A stretch of 64,000 nt of DNA from Pontibacter ummariensis. Its GTDB lineage: Bacteria > Bacteroidota > Bacteroidia > Cytophagales > Hymenobacteraceae. The notes under the pieces were generated by a model. It was not told the origin of the DNA and did not search any database. It was given only the letters and a program-made list of their open reading frames with translations. Shown here piece after piece: positions 7,066-16,091 of the stretch. The stretch is from the NCBI RefSeq assembly GCF_900188175.1, contig NZ_FZOQ01000004.1, positions 186,001-250,000 of the forward strand. Reading direction: 5' to 3'. Position 1 is the first letter of the stretch; every line of letters begins with the position of its first letter. Made by a program: the position numbers and the translations under genes.

Positions 7066-8611
7066 ACGGTACTTCAGGCGTTTTTGGATCTAATTGCCAG
7101 AAAGAGTCTTTTGATCTTGGCTTCCCTTGTTGAGAAATGTATCCTTGGTTCTGGTAGAACTGTATGAAGTCTTTCACCTTGTTGTCCCCCAAGCGTAGGC
7201 CGTACTCGTTCAGCACCAGCTTAACCTGAGACACCAACTGACCATACCTTGGGAATTTTACATCTTTGAAAGCTTTCTCCAACACTTCCCTGTGTGTCTC
7301 TTCCGGCCAGTCGATGGGCACCACCCCTTTCGCAGTGGATCCTCCTGCTGATGTTCGCAGCTCCAGGTGATCCACCAGCACAGGTAGACCATGGTCATTG
7401 ATCTCAAAGGCGAATGGCTCAAACTCTCTCTCCCGGCAATACTCAGCCTCCACAATGGACATGTCGCCATTCTCCTTATCCTTGGTAATAGACAGGACCG
7501 TCTCAGCCTTATTCTGCAGTTCAGTCCCTAAGTGACCGCGTGCGTTGTTGTCTCCCTTATTCTGATGCAGCACACACATGACATGCAGTTCCTGCTCCTC
7601 AGTCCATTTCAGGAGCTTGCTGGAGAGCATGGTTGCCAGCTCCTCATCATTTATGGAAGACACAAGGTCCCGCACACCGTCGATCACCACCAGCCCTACA
7701 TTAGGGGTCGTGTTAATGGCGGTGTCTATAATCTGGAGCCGCTCTGCCGGGTTATACTTGCGCAGGCCGTACGCTCGGAAGTTATCAGGGGTGTGTATGC
7801 CTGAGAGCCTGAGCACGCGTCTGGCAGCCTTCTGCACGTGGTATTTGCCCTGCTCTGTGTCAAAGTACAGCACGTTGCTTTTTTCGGCTGGTAAGCTGCC
7901 TCGGAAGATGCCCAGCACCGGATCAGTGTTTATGGCTGCAGCCAGTGCTATTGTGATAAAGAAAGTCTTACGGCTCTTGGCCTTGCCGATCACCATGGAG
8001 AAGTTGCCCCGCGTGCCTATGATCGCACTCAGACCACCCTGCACTACTTCCAGGCACACAGGCGGTGGCGCCAGCTCCTCACTGAAATCTATCTCAGCAT
8101 CATTCAGGAAAGCGAGAATATCCTCCTCTGTCAGCTCAGTCTCTTCCTGATCCTGGTTCTGTGGAGTTATGCGTTGCCCTTTTTGCGCTTGCTGGCGCTT
8201 TTTCCATGGATGGCTTGTGTCTAAGCCAACACTGGAGCAGTAGTTTACAAAGGTCCCTAAACCAGTCCGGCCACTGATAAACTTCCCTATCTGGTAGGTG
8301 AACTTCTTCTCGCACTCGTCATAGTCATAGCCGGGGTACATGCTGCAGACACGATGGTAAAAGTCGCGCCCGTACTCTCCTAGGCTTGCCAGCGAGTAAC
8401 CGGCTTTAATCCAGTCTTCGTGATGGCTGGTAATGTCTATCCTCCGGGCCTCCAACTCCTGCACGAGGTGCTCTATATGAGCCAAGTCAAAATCTAGCCC
8501 CGGGTCAGCGGTTTTCTTCGGGGGGGGCGTGCTTTTAGGTGCCGGCTTCGGTGCCTCTTGCTCCTGGGTGGTTGGGAGAAAGGCGTTAATGTCTATGGGT
8601 TGGTAGGTCAT
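7055..8611 (-). CDS. PriCT/RepA-like replication ATPase
   Basis: The 518-residue protein combines two parts. Residues 40-140 (HEDWIKAGYSLASLGEYGRD and following) match the primase C-terminal type 2 domain found next to primases and helicases of mobile elements. Residues 180-400 form a RecA-like ATPase of the RepA/KaiC type, with a Walker A variant GKAKSRKT at 209-216, Walker B LVVIDG ending at 312, and HQNKGDNNARGHLGTELQNK. The C-terminus looks like a winged helix. The start overlaps the stop of the upstream VirE_N-like gene (ATGA), so the two are coupled. Probable role: helicase or loader for element replication. Confidence 0.8.
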   Translation of the reverse strand: MTYQPIDINAFLPTTQEQEAPKPAPKSTPPPKKTADPGLDFDLAHIEHLVQELEARRIDITSHHEDWIKAGYSLASLGEYGRDFYHRVCSMYPGYDYDECEKKFTYQIGKFISGRTGLGTFVNYCSSVGLDTSHPWKKRQQAQKGQRITPQNQDQEETELTEEDILAFLNDAEIDFSEELAPPPVCLEVVQGGLSAIIGTRGNFSMVIGKAKSRKTFFITIALAAAINTDPVLGIFRGSLPAEKSNVLYFDTEQGKYHVQKAARRVLRLSGIHTPDNFRAYGLRKYNPAERLQIIDTAINTTPNVGLVVIDGVRDLVSSINDEELATMLSSKLLKWTEEQELHVMCVLHQNKGDNNARGHLGTELQNKAETVLSITKDKENGDMSIVEAEYCREREFEPFAFEINDHGLPVLVDHLELRTSAGGSTAKGVVPIDWPEETHREVLEKAFKDVKFPRYGQLVSQVKLVLNEYGLRLGDNKVKDFIQFYQNQGYISQQGKPRSKDSFWQLDPKTPEVPSVV

Positions 8612-9366
8612 TTAGTGACAAAGTGCGGGTTGACGAATATATTGGGATCGTGAGGCAGGAAACAGGCGCGGGAGACGTTCTTGCAGCTTGAGTCAAGCTT
8701 TCCCATTTCCAGCCCGAAAGAGCGCGCCAGGTACTGCCTATAGCCCTCATACCAATCGTATTGACTATGCTTGGAAATATCCATCTCATACAGGACCTTC
8801 AGTCCGTCCCCGTTAGGGCTAATGAAACAAACCACCGTGGCTAAGTCCTCTATGATCTTTGCCCTAACCTCCTCCAGTCGCTCCCCCAGGTGATCGATGT
8901 CGATGCAGATCAGGCCTGAGTGTTTGGCCAGCCCCTTGTCATCTCTGTAAGTGAATGTTCCGGAAAAGGTAGCATAGGAAAAGTTGGTGCGCTTGTAGAT
9001 GCTGTTGGGACAATCTTTCCGTTTACCGGTGGTGTTCTTGGGCGTAGCCCTCAACACATTAGTCTCGTGCTTAAACACTTCGCTCCTAATCAGGTTTACC
9101 ACGTTGTGAAGTGGCATTTGCTTTTGCCAGGTCGTGTTAGTGGCTGGAGCGTAAAACACGCTTACCACTTGACTCAGGAGTGAGGGTTCAGGTGCCGGGG
9201 ACGGGTTCTGGTAAGTGGCCAGTAGGGTGCAGTTCAGGTGCTGGTATATTGGCTGCTGGTACATGGCCACTTTTTCCAGTGCCAGTGCCTCCCCTCTTTC
9301 TTGGCAAAGCTCTTTAAAAGTATACTTATAGAACTCCTTTGCCGCTGGGTGTGTCTGTGTGTCCAT
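8608..9366 (-). CDS. BT4734/VirE_N-like protein, probable primase partner
   Basis: The start is placed at the ATG at 9366 because it has an AGGGAG ribosome site and avoids a 60-base overlap with the upstream gene; an upstream start at 9438 is possible. The 252-residue product contains KRTNFSYATFSGTFTYRDDK, then GLICIDIDHLG and FISPNGDGLKVLYEMD, which are hallmarks of the BT4734 N-terminal/VirE_N family, a primase-polymerase-like fold in Bacteroidota mobile elements. The aspartates in IDIDHL are candidate metal ligands. It is translationally coupled to the RepA-like ATPase, so the pair probably forms the element's replication initiation module. Confidence 0.75.
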   Translation of the reverse strand: MDTQTHPAAKEFYKYTFKELCQERGEALALEKVAMYQQPIYQHLNCTLLATYQNPSPAPEPSLLSQVVSVFYAPATNTTWQKQMPLHNVVNLIRSEVFKHETNVLRATPKNTTGKRKDCPNSIYKRTNFSYATFSGTFTYRDDKGLAKHSGLICIDIDHLGERLEEVRAKIIEDLATVVCFISPNGDGLKVLYEMDISKHSQYDWYEGYRQYLARSFGLEMGKLDSSCKNVSRACFLPHDPNIFVNPHFVTK

Positions 9367-9376
9367 TGGCCGCTCC

Positions 9377-9676
9377 CTATGCTCTTCTGAGTGGTTGCTC
9401 CAGTGACTGAAGAACTTCACTCTTAAAGAAATAGACACGTCGGCCTTTACGGTAAAAGGGGATTTTACCTTCTGCCATAAACTTTGTGATGGTGGGTTCA
9501 GAGCAGCGAAGCAACTGGCAAGCTTCTTTTTTAGAGATAGGTTTCTCTTGATCCTGCGTGGCAGAAGATGGTGCGGCCGCTAGCAGCGGTCGCAGCGCCT
9601 CTACCACTTCGTTTACCAGCAGCTGTCGCTCCTCCGGGGACAGGGTGGCTATAACTGAAAATTCCTTTACGTTCAT
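9377..9676 (-). CDS. Helix-turn-helix protein, excisionase-like
   Basis: This 99-residue protein ends in an HTH_17/excisionase-type winged helix: PISKKEACQLLRCSEPTITK at about 46-65 followed by GKIPFYRKGRRVYFFKSEVL. Proteins of this family bind attachment sites or promoters of integrated elements and steer recombination toward excision, or act as regulators. The N-terminal 45 residues are helical. It is located three genes from the integrase on the same strand. Excisionase is the likeliest role, but a transcriptional regulator is equally compatible with the fold. Confidence 0.75.
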   Translation of the reverse strand: MNVKEFSVIATLSPEERQLLVNEVVEALRPLLAAAPSSATQDQEKPISKKEACQLLRCSEPTITKFMAEGKIPFYRKGRRVYFFKSEVLQSLEQPLRRA

Positions 9677-9773
9677 AACTTTTTCGTTAGGTTATGACGC
9701 AAAGGAATCCCTGAATTTTTCCTGCATTTTCCCGCTTTTCACGTTCGTGAACAAACAGGAAAAACTAGGTTGT

Positions 9774-10769
9774 TTACAAGCGCTTCAAAATGTCATGCAT
9801 CTCACTCAACCACTCTGGGTTCTTTAATTTTCTGAACATTGATTCATCAAAAGGCTTCTCTCCAAGTCCAAAATATTTACAAATAGAACGGCCTACAGGG
9901 GTTCTTTTAGTCGTAGTCAAGTAAGCCTTAGTTTCACAAAGGACTTCACAAAGAGCAATTATGCTGGCATTCTCATCACTAATCCACTTCCGGTTTTCGT
10001 CGACAAAGTCCCTCGATTGTAGTATCTGGGTTAGCTTCGCCAACTTCTCGCCATCCCTAAAAAGGGTTTCAAGAGGTGCAACATCAGTTCTTTTCTTTCC
10101 TCCTTCTCTACCTTTCTTTTCGCTTGTATTGCTGTGGCCGTTCTTGCCATTGTTCTCTAACTTGGGGAAACGCGGATCAATCATAACCTCCCCTTTGACA
10201 TGATCGGGTAGGATACTGTACCAACTATACACTTCCTCCATCACCTGTGTAGCCCTATCTGTAACCCTTTTGGGCTTCTGCTCCACTAACAGCAACCGAT
10301 GTAGATCTAATAACCAACTTCGATGAAGGCGCTCTACCTCCAGCAGTTGAATGAGTGCATCTCTCTCCTCTTCCTCCAGAGATGATTCGCCGGCCTCATC
10401 CCAGAAAGAGTTCTCCTCACTGTCTGTCACGAAAACAGTAGGCGACACCCTGCCTCCCGAGAAACGGTTTTCCTTTATCTGGGTGGTCCATCTATCTACC
10501 ATAAGCGCCAAGTACTTTAGCACTGGTTTCTTCTTGTCTGCCGACACAATGGCGCTGACAAATGCAGGGACAGTTTTTTCCTCTCCGACCCAACCAGTAG
10601 GAAAACCGTGTTCCATCCTAGTATAGTCCCAACCTGGTGGCGTATACTCTACCCCGGCTATTTTCTCGATATCTGCTATGGCCTTGTCTTTGAGGCTCTC
10701 GGCGTAGCGCTCGTAATGAGGAACGTGTTCCTGCTCAGGCTCTAATTCATCTAAGTTCATTTTCCCCAC
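9774..10769 (-). CDS. Mobile-element protein, 331 aa, RteC-like C-terminus (weak)
   Basis: A soluble 331-residue protein beginning at a GTG (10769), with an ATG three codons later that may be the true start. A low-complexity linker (about 206-230, rich in Gly, Lys, Asn) separates an N-terminal helical domain from a C-terminal one. The C-terminal 70 residues (WISDENASIIALCEVLCETK and following) recall the last domain of RteC-type proteins carried by Bacteroidota conjugative elements. That likeness is by eye and weak. It lies three bases downstream of the integrase stop, so the two are co-transcribed. Function unknown. Confidence 0.6.
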   Translation of the reverse strand: MGKMNLDELEPEQEHVPHYERYAESLKDKAIADIEKIAGVEYTPPGWDYTRMEHGFPTGWVGEEKTVPAFVSAIVSADKKKPVLKYLALMVDRWTTQIKENRFSGGRVSPTVFVTDSEENSFWDEAGESSLEEEERDALIQLLEVERLHRSWLLDLHRLLLVEQKPKRVTDRATQVMEEVYSWYSILPDHVKGEVMIDPRFPKLENNGKNGHSNTSEKKGREGGKKRTDVAPLETLFRDGEKLAKLTQILQSRDFVDENRKWISDENASIIALCEVLCETKAYLTTTKRTPVGRSICKYFGLGEKPFDESMFRKLKNPEWLSEMHDILKRL

Positions 10770-10772
10770 GCT

Positions 10773-12020
10773 TTAAGATACCACCTTCATTTGCACCGGC
10801 AGCTGCCAAATACTATTCATTTCCTGCTCTGCTACCTTCTCCGATATCTTAATGTATTTCTTAAAAGTAGCATAGTTGGTATGCCCGGAAATCCGCATCA
10901 CGACCTCCGGCCGCATGCCTTTCTCCAGGGACAGGGTAATGAAGGTGCGCCTGGCCGTGTGGGTGCTGATGAACTCGTACTTGGGCTGACTGTTGACCAG
11001 CTTCTCATTACCGCGTCTTTTGGTGAGGGTGGTCGGTTCATTAATCCCCACTAGTTCCCCCAGGTCCTTCAGGTAGTCGTTGGTCTTCTGGTTACTCATC
11101 ACAGGCAAAGGCTTTGGGGCATCCTTATACTTCTCCAGAATAGCCAGTGCAAAGCCATTTAGCGGCACTTGGTGCGCTCTGTCGGTCTTTACCGTGCGCA
11201 GTACCCACTTGTCGCCTTTGATATCGCTGTGCTTCAAATTAGCGATGTCAGAGTAGCGCTGCCCGGTGAAGCACCCAAAGCAAAACACGTCCCGCACCTT
11301 GTCCAGTTTGCTCCCTACCGGTATCTTGGCATCATAGAGCATCATCAGCTCCTTCTCGGTGAGGTAGATGATCTCCACATCCTTCTGCGGTGCCTTGAAC
11401 TTCTTGAAAGCCAGGTTCTGGTGCAGGCCACGTTCCATGGCCCAGGCCATAAAGGTTTTGAGAGTAGTAAAGTCTTTCCAGAGCGTGTTGTCAGTGTGCT
11501 TCAGAACCTGCTGCAGGTAAGTTTTGAACAGGTCGAAAAAGCGAAGGTCAATGGTGTCGAAGGTGATCCTGTAACGGTACTTCTCGCTAAAGGCCTTCAG
11601 CTGCTTTAAGAACACCTTGTACTTAGTGATAGTACCCTTGCTTCTCTCGGTGGCGCTGATATCGATGTACTCCTGCAAGTGCTCAAAGAAGTCCATAGCC
11701 TCAGATGGTTGTTTCTTCTCAAAGAACCCGTTAACTGCCTCCCGTAGCTCTGGTATAGAAAGGTCCCTTTCTTCTGTGAGCTTGTTATAGAGCTTGTGCA
11801 GATCCTTCTTGTGAGAGTCGAGCCATCCGTTAAACTCCGGGCTACCGGTGTAGTTTCGCTTAACGTGGTTACCGTTCTTGTCCGCCTTGGTGTTCCAGTA
11901 CCTGGGGTTGATGTACTGCCCGGTCTTTAGCTTGATGGTATGCGTACCGACACGCATGTAGAGGTAGATAGCCGTGTCCGTCTCGGACTTGGGCTTATCC
12001 AAGTAGTAATTAAGTGTCAT
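10773..12020 (-). CDS. Tyrosine recombinase (integrase)
   Basis: The 415-residue protein has the three-part layout of Bacteroidota site-specific integrases: an arm-binding N-terminal region (1-105), a SAM-like core-binding domain (about 108-205) and a catalytic domain (215-400). The catalytic residues are visible: Arg255 in FTGQRYSDIANL, Lys278, His354 and Arg357 in HTARRTF, His380 in RISGH, and the nucleophile Tyr389 in FKKYIKIS. The start codon overlaps the right copy of a 16-bp direct repeat and has a good promoter 22 bases upstream. It is the first gene of the element and drives its integration and excision. Confidence 0.93.
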   Translation of the reverse strand: MTLNYYLDKPKSETDTAIYLYMRVGTHTIKLKTGQYINPRYWNTKADKNGNHVKRNYTGSPEFNGWLDSHKKDLHKLYNKLTEERDLSIPELREAVNGFFEKKQPSEAMDFFEHLQEYIDISATERSKGTITKYKVFLKQLKAFSEKYRYRITFDTIDLRFFDLFKTYLQQVLKHTDNTLWKDFTTLKTFMAWAMERGLHQNLAFKKFKAPQKDVEIIYLTEKELMMLYDAKIPVGSKLDKVRDVFCFGCFTGQRYSDIANLKHSDIKGDKWVLRTVKTDRAHQVPLNGFALAILEKYKDAPKPLPVMSNQKTNDYLKDLGELVGINEPTTLTKRRGNEKLVNSQPKYEFISTHTARRTFITLSLEKGMRPEVVMRISGHTNYATFKKYIKISEKVAEQEMNSIWQLPVQMKVVS

Positions 12021-12034
12021 ACAGTTTGCCGCTG
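12019..12034. repeat. 16-bp direct repeat, right copy (possible attachment-site core)
   Basis: This exact copy of the repeat at 6084-6099 covers two bases of the integrase start codon and its immediate leader. An attachment core at the integrase end of an element is typical, but here the integrase promoter would lie outside the core. The call is therefore tentative. Confidence 0.5.
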
Positions 12035-12042
12035 ATTGTATT

Positions 12043-12085
12043 CAAAGATAGCTAACCGTCCGAACTTCGGAAATATATCGGACGG
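12043..12085 (-). promoter_or_regulatory. Integrase promoter with overlapping operator
   Basis: On the minus strand TATCTTTG (12050-12043) fits the Bacteroidota -7 consensus TAnnTTTG, 22 bases from the integrase ATG. Immediately upstream is an inverted repeat with 8-bp arms (CCGTCCGA at 12056-12063, TCGGACGG at 12078-12085) enclosing a smaller palindrome CCGAACTTCGG. It covers where the -33 region would be, so a bound repressor would block the promoter. The box GTCCGAACT is shared with the terS leader. Confidence 0.6.
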
Positions 12086-12231
12086 TAAAATTTAATTTAA
12101 CTTACTTTTACTTTCTATACCTGTTGTTCGGGGATAACAAAAAGCTCCTCAAATGAATGCTTTAAAGGTATTTAAACAAACCATAGAGTAAGCAAGATTA
12201 AAAAAGTTCTAGTCCTCCCCCTACAGCACAA

Positions 12232-12260
12232 AAGCCCCTGTACACGCCGTACAGGGGCTT
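12232..12260. terminator. Bidirectional intrinsic terminator at the element-chromosome border
   Basis: Twelve-base arms AAGCCCCTGTAC and GTACAGGGGCTT pair around a 5-base loop, with T-rich sequence on both outer sides. On the minus strand it lies downstream of the channel gene and upstream of the integrase, insulating the two. The rest of 12,086-12,408 shows no gene. Confidence 0.85.
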
Positions 12261-12408
12261 CTTTCTTATGTGGGCATATCTCTCGTGCAGCACCTTTGTA
12301 AACTCTGACACTTAAAGCAGATAAGGTGCCGGGTTAATTTACCTGCGCTTTTAGCTATAAGTGCACGCCAGCCACAGCTTCCAAATGTCCTGGCGGGGTA
12401 GTTTGCGT

Positions 12409-13407
12409 TCAAGAAGGCCACTGCCGGAGGTTGTTCTTTATCAGCCCTAGCACCAGTTTTCTGTGGTCTGCTTCCTCTTTCACTTTCTGTTGAAAATTCT
12501 GCGCTGTTACCGTCGGCACTCCCATCTCTCTTAGCCTGGACAGGTCCGGCGGTGGGGGGGCATCCTCTGACTTCTGAATGAAGGCGGCCTTCAGTGTTTG
12601 CAAAAAGCTCTCTACCGTCTCCCTGGTAGAGGAAACATAAGCCTGTGAAGGGAGGCACTCATCTTCCACGCCATACTCGAGTAGCAAGATGGCATCGTAG
12701 AGCACGGCAATGGCAGTACCCTGAAACTTTTTGGCGTTTTTCGTGTGATAGTAATGCAGGATAGGGAAAGCCAGGTGTTGCTCGGTGAGCGTGGCCAACT
12801 GCTGAGAAAGGGAGTTGAGTTGGAACTCCATTGCCTTAAAGTCCCGGCCATTCCAGAACTTTGCTAAGAACTCCGCGGCGGTGCATCCCACACTGGTAAC
12901 CTGGCTGGCAAACGACCGCTTGTTCACGACGGCCATCACTACCTGGAAAACATAGGTAACGGACAGGGTGATCATCAGCATGCCGCAAAGGCCTACCAGG
13001 GAGCTAATTATCTGCCACTTATCCCCATTAGGGGTAAAGTCTCCGTTACCGATCGTAAACAGGCAGTAGGCCATGTACCAGAGCACATCCGTGAAGTCGG
13101 GCGTGCGGCCTGATCTTGTGGAGAGAAGGGAGGAGAGATCACTGTAGAAGATCAGGGTCCAGCCTAGCCACAGCGATAAGATCCAGAGCAGTATGCTACC
13201 GCTGAGGATAAAAGGGCCGGATAAACTTAAAGCTTTATGGTTTTCATTGCTGATAGCCATCCGAAACAGGCGCCAGACTGCCGTGGTGAAGCGGGAAGTA
13301 ATGGGAGCGGAATCGCCCACTATCCAGATAGTCGTCCAGAGAACCTCTACTATGCTCCAGAAAACAAGCAATATGCCCGCGACCAAAAGAAGAATGTTTG
13401 TTTCCAT
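12409..13407 (-). CDS. Two-TM potassium-channel-like protein
   Basis: A 332-residue inner membrane protein with hydrophobic segments at about 5-27, 66-88 and 132-157. The last two flank a pore loop typical of the Ion_trans_2 family. The selectivity filter reads TIGNGD (118-123) where classical potassium channels have T(V/I)GYGD, so Tyr is replaced by Asn. The C-terminal 170 residues are cytosolic and helical, without an RCK nucleotide-binding domain. The gene diverges from two cation/proton antiporters, which suggests a shared theme of monovalent cation balance. Ion selectivity cannot be read with certainty from the altered filter. Confidence 0.8.
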   Translation of the reverse strand: METNILLLVAGILLVFWSIVEVLWTTIWIVGDSAPITSRFTTAVWRLFRMAISNENHKALSLSGPFILSGSILLWILSLWLGWTLIFYSDLSSLLSTRSGRTPDFTDVLWYMAYCLFTIGNGDFTPNGDKWQIISSLVGLCGMLMITLSVTYVFQVVMAVVNKRSFASQVTSVGCTAAEFLAKFWNGRDFKAMEFQLNSLSQQLATLTEQHLAFPILHYYHTKNAKKFQGTAIAVLYDAILLLEYGVEDECLPSQAYVSSTRETVESFLQTLKAAFIQKSEDAPPPPDLSRLREMGVPTVTAQNFQQKVKEEADHRKLVLGLIKNNLRQWPS

Positions 13408-13722
13408 AGTTTGCGTTTGTAGCAGTTTTACGCTGCTCGTATAAAGCCGGGCAATGCAAAAAGCCTCCAGGGAGATTCTTTTGTCAGTAGGAGCACTATT
13501 TGTTCCTACTGCTACAGTAAGATTTGTTTAGCTTGTGAGATAACTTCCTCTTTTGTTAGTGCTTCGGCTGACCGATGTCTGATCAAGTAAAATTCCTTGG
13601 GTAGAGATTACTTTTGCTATTTTAAGTTCCTAAAGCTCATAGAGACTTTGATCTTTTCTTATCGTTTCGTAGAAGCGTATAGTAGTTTAATTTTTCTTTT
13701 TAAAAGGCCGAACAATATACGC
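13408..13722. promoter_or_regulatory. Divergent intergenic region with inverted repeat
   Basis: This stretch separates the channel gene from the first antiporter and has no gene of its own. At 13485-13511 CAGTAGGA is mirrored by TCCTACTG around an 11-base centre, a candidate operator. TACTTTTG at 13609-13616 matches the -7 consensus for the antiporter, about 110 bases before its ATG, though no clear -33 TTG is present at the usual spacing. Confidence 0.45.
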
Positions 13723-15972
13723 ATGGCGCACTTACCGCACTTAGTTTTAGATTTAGGACTTATACTAGGAGCAGCTGGTATCACTACCTTAATTTTCAAA
13801 AAGCTGAAGCAGCCGCTGGTACTCGGATATATTATCGCCGGCTTATTGGTGGGACCAAACATCTCGCTGTTCCCAACCATCGCCGAACTGGAGAACATAC
13901 AGATCTGGGCCGAGATCGGCGTTATATTTCTTCTTTTTAGCCTTGGCTTGGAGTTCAGCTTTAAGAAGCTGGTGGAAGTGGGCGGAGCCTCCTCTGTAAT
14001 GGCCATTATCGAGGTGGTGGTTATGCTACTGCTCGGCTACCTCACCGGCAAATTGCTTGGCTGGTCCACCATGGACAGCGTCTTTCTAGGTGGCATCCTT
14101 TCTATCTCCTCTACCACTATCATTATCAGGGCCTTCGACGAGTTGGGCGTAAAGTCGCAGCGTTTCGCCAGTTTGGTGTTCGGGGTGCTGATCGTGGAGG
14201 ACCTGGTGGCGATCCTGCTGCTGGTGCTGCTGTCTACCCTGGCTGTGAGCCAGCAGTTTGCCGGTACCGAGATGCTGACAGCGGTGCTGAAGCTGGCCTT
14301 CTTTCTGGTACTATGGTTCCTGGCAGGCATCTTCCTGATCCCGACCTTTCTGAAGAAGACAGGGAAGCTCATGAACGATGAGACGCTGCTGATCGTCTCC
14401 CTGGCACTTTGCCTGCTCATGGTGATACTGGCAGCCCAGGTGGGTTTCTCTCCGGCCCTGGGTGCCTTTATCATGGGCTCTTTACTGGCGGAGACCACCA
14501 AGGCCGAAAAGATAGAACACCTCGTGGCCTCGGTAAAGGACCTCTTCGGGGCCATCTTCTTTGTCTCGGTGGGCATACTCATCGATCCCGCCATGATCGT
14601 TACCTACGCAGGCCCTATTGCCATCATCAGCCTGGTGACGGTGGTCGGTAAGGCCTTAAGTATTACGGGCGGGGGACTGATAGCGGGCCAAGGCTTGAAA
14701 ACATCCATTCAGTCAGGTATGAGTGTGTCCCAGATTGGGGAGTTCTCCTTTATCATTGCCACCCTAGGCCTTACGCTGGATGTTACGAGCGATTTCCTGT
14801 ACCCGGTGGCCGTGGCGGTGTCGGCTGTTACGACCTTTACCACACCGTATATGATCCGCCTCTCCGAGCCCTTACACCGAAAAGTAGAGGCGGGGCTTCC
14901 AGACAGGTGGAAAAAGGCCCTGAACGAGTATAGGTCCGGGACGCAGACAATTAGCACCACAAGTGACTGGCAGCTGGTGCTCAGGTCCTACATCATCAAC
15001 CTGGTGATCTACTCGGTGGTTATTGTCTCCATCATTATACTGGCCGCCCGGTACTTAAGCCCGTTTATCCTGGATCAGGTCATCGCCGGCAATTGGGGAG
15101 ATCTCCTGACAACCGCCATTACGCTTGTTTTTATGGCCCCTTTCCTGTGGGCGCTTGCCGTGTACCATCCCCAGAAAGAGGCAGAGGGAAGAATATGGGC
15201 AAACAAAAATTACCGGAGCCTGATCATCGTGTTGAAGTTCGTCAGAGTTAGCATCGCCATCCTGTTTATCGGCGTGCTGCTCAACCAGTTCTTCTCCGTT
15301 CAGACGGCTGTAATAGTGGGGCTGGCGATAATTGGCCTGATGGTGGTGTTCTCCCAAAGGATTCAGAATTTTTACATCAAGATAGAAAACCGCTTCATGC
15401 GCAACTTAAATGCACGTGAGGTCCGGGAGGCGGCAAAGATGCACCACACGCTCACGCCTTGGGACGTGCACCTGAGCAGTTTTGATGTCTCTCCGGAGTC
15501 TGTTATTGGCGGCAAGAGCTTGCTGGAACTACAAGTCAGGGAGAAACACGGGGTGAATGTGGCCGTGATAGAGCGGGGCGACCGGACCATTATGGCCCCC
15601 ACGCGGGGAGAAGTGATTTTTCCTGGGGATAGACTCTATGTTTTCGGATCAGACGAACAAGTGGAGGCCTTTAGAAAGCTGATCGAGACCAGGCTGATAC
15701 CGTCAGCAGACGAGGAGGAAGAAAGAGAAGATATCAGCTTACAGAAGCTGAGGGTAACCTCGGACTCTGTTTTACTGCACAAGACCATTCTCGAGTCCGG
15801 GCTCCGCGAAAAAACGAAGGGGCTTATTGTGGGCGTAGAGAAAAATGGGGAAAGGATCCTTAACCCGGAAGCTAACCTGGTGTTTGAAGAAGGCGACATC
15901 GTCTGGATTGTAGGCAGCCCCTGGCGCATCAAGCAGTTGGAAGAAGCAACGCACGAGGTAGAGCAAAGCTAA
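13723..15972 (+). CDS. Kef-type cation/proton antiporter with TrkA-C domains (copy 1)
   Basis: The frame is open from 13597, but the ATG at 13723 is chosen because it aligns with the start of the tandem paralogue (MAHLPHLV). The 749-residue product has a CPA2 Na+/H+ exchanger domain of about a dozen membrane helices (1-390), a second hydrophobic block (about 425-560), and two TrkA-C (RCK C-terminal) domains at about 586-655 and 676-745. There is no NAD-binding TrkA-N domain, so regulation is probably by a ligand bound to TrkA-C. Family members export K+ or Na+ in exchange for protons. The neighbouring duplicate, channel and stress protein suggest a role in ion or pH stress. Confidence 0.9.
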   Translation: MAHLPHLVLDLGLILGAAGITTLIFKKLKQPLVLGYIIAGLLVGPNISLFPTIAELENIQIWAEIGVIFLLFSLGLEFSFKKLVEVGGASSVMAIIEVVVMLLLGYLTGKLLGWSTMDSVFLGGILSISSTTIIIRAFDELGVKSQRFASLVFGVLIVEDLVAILLLVLLSTLAVSQQFAGTEMLTAVLKLAFFLVLWFLAGIFLIPTFLKKTGKLMNDETLLIVSLALCLLMVILAAQVGFSPALGAFIMGSLLAETTKAEKIEHLVASVKDLFGAIFFVSVGILIDPAMIVTYAGPIAIISLVTVVGKALSITGGGLIAGQGLKTSIQSGMSVSQIGEFSFIIATLGLTLDVTSDFLYPVAVAVSAVTTFTTPYMIRLSEPLHRKVEAGLPDRWKKALNEYRSGTQTISTTSDWQLVLRSYIINLVIYSVVIVSIIILAARYLSPFILDQVIAGNWGDLLTTAITLVFMAPFLWALAVYHPQKEAEGRIWANKNYRSLIIVLKFVRVSIAILFIGVLLNQFFSVQTAVIVGLAIIGLMVVFSQRIQNFYIKIENRFMRNLNAREVREAAKMHHTLTPWDVHLSSFDVSPESVIGGKSLLELQVREKHGVNVAVIERGDRTIMAPTRGEVIFPGDRLYVFGSDEQVEAFRKLIETRLIPSADEEEEREDISLQKLRVTSDSVLLHKTILESGLREKTKGLIVGVEKNGERILNPEANLVFEEGDIVWIVGSPWRIKQLEEATHEVEQS

Positions 15973-16091
15973 GTCCTTAGCTTGACAGCATAGGTCAGGA
16001 GGAGGTGCTTTACGAGCCGTCCTGCCTGCTGATGAGTGCCATTGTCCTTCACAGGCTAACAGGGCAGCCTGTTAAAAACATAAGAAACGGT

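Noticed and set aside
1..12034. Diversity-generating or reverse-transcriptase cassette in the phage region
   Set aside because: No YxDD reverse transcriptase motif or template/variable repeat pair was found.
12266..12658. 130-residue minus-strand open frame at the end of the channel gene
   Set aside because: It overlaps the channel gene in another frame, has no good start and encodes no recognisable protein.
13597..13722. N-terminal extension of the first antiporter
   Set aside because: The extra 42 codons are not present in the paralogue and read like non-coding leader.
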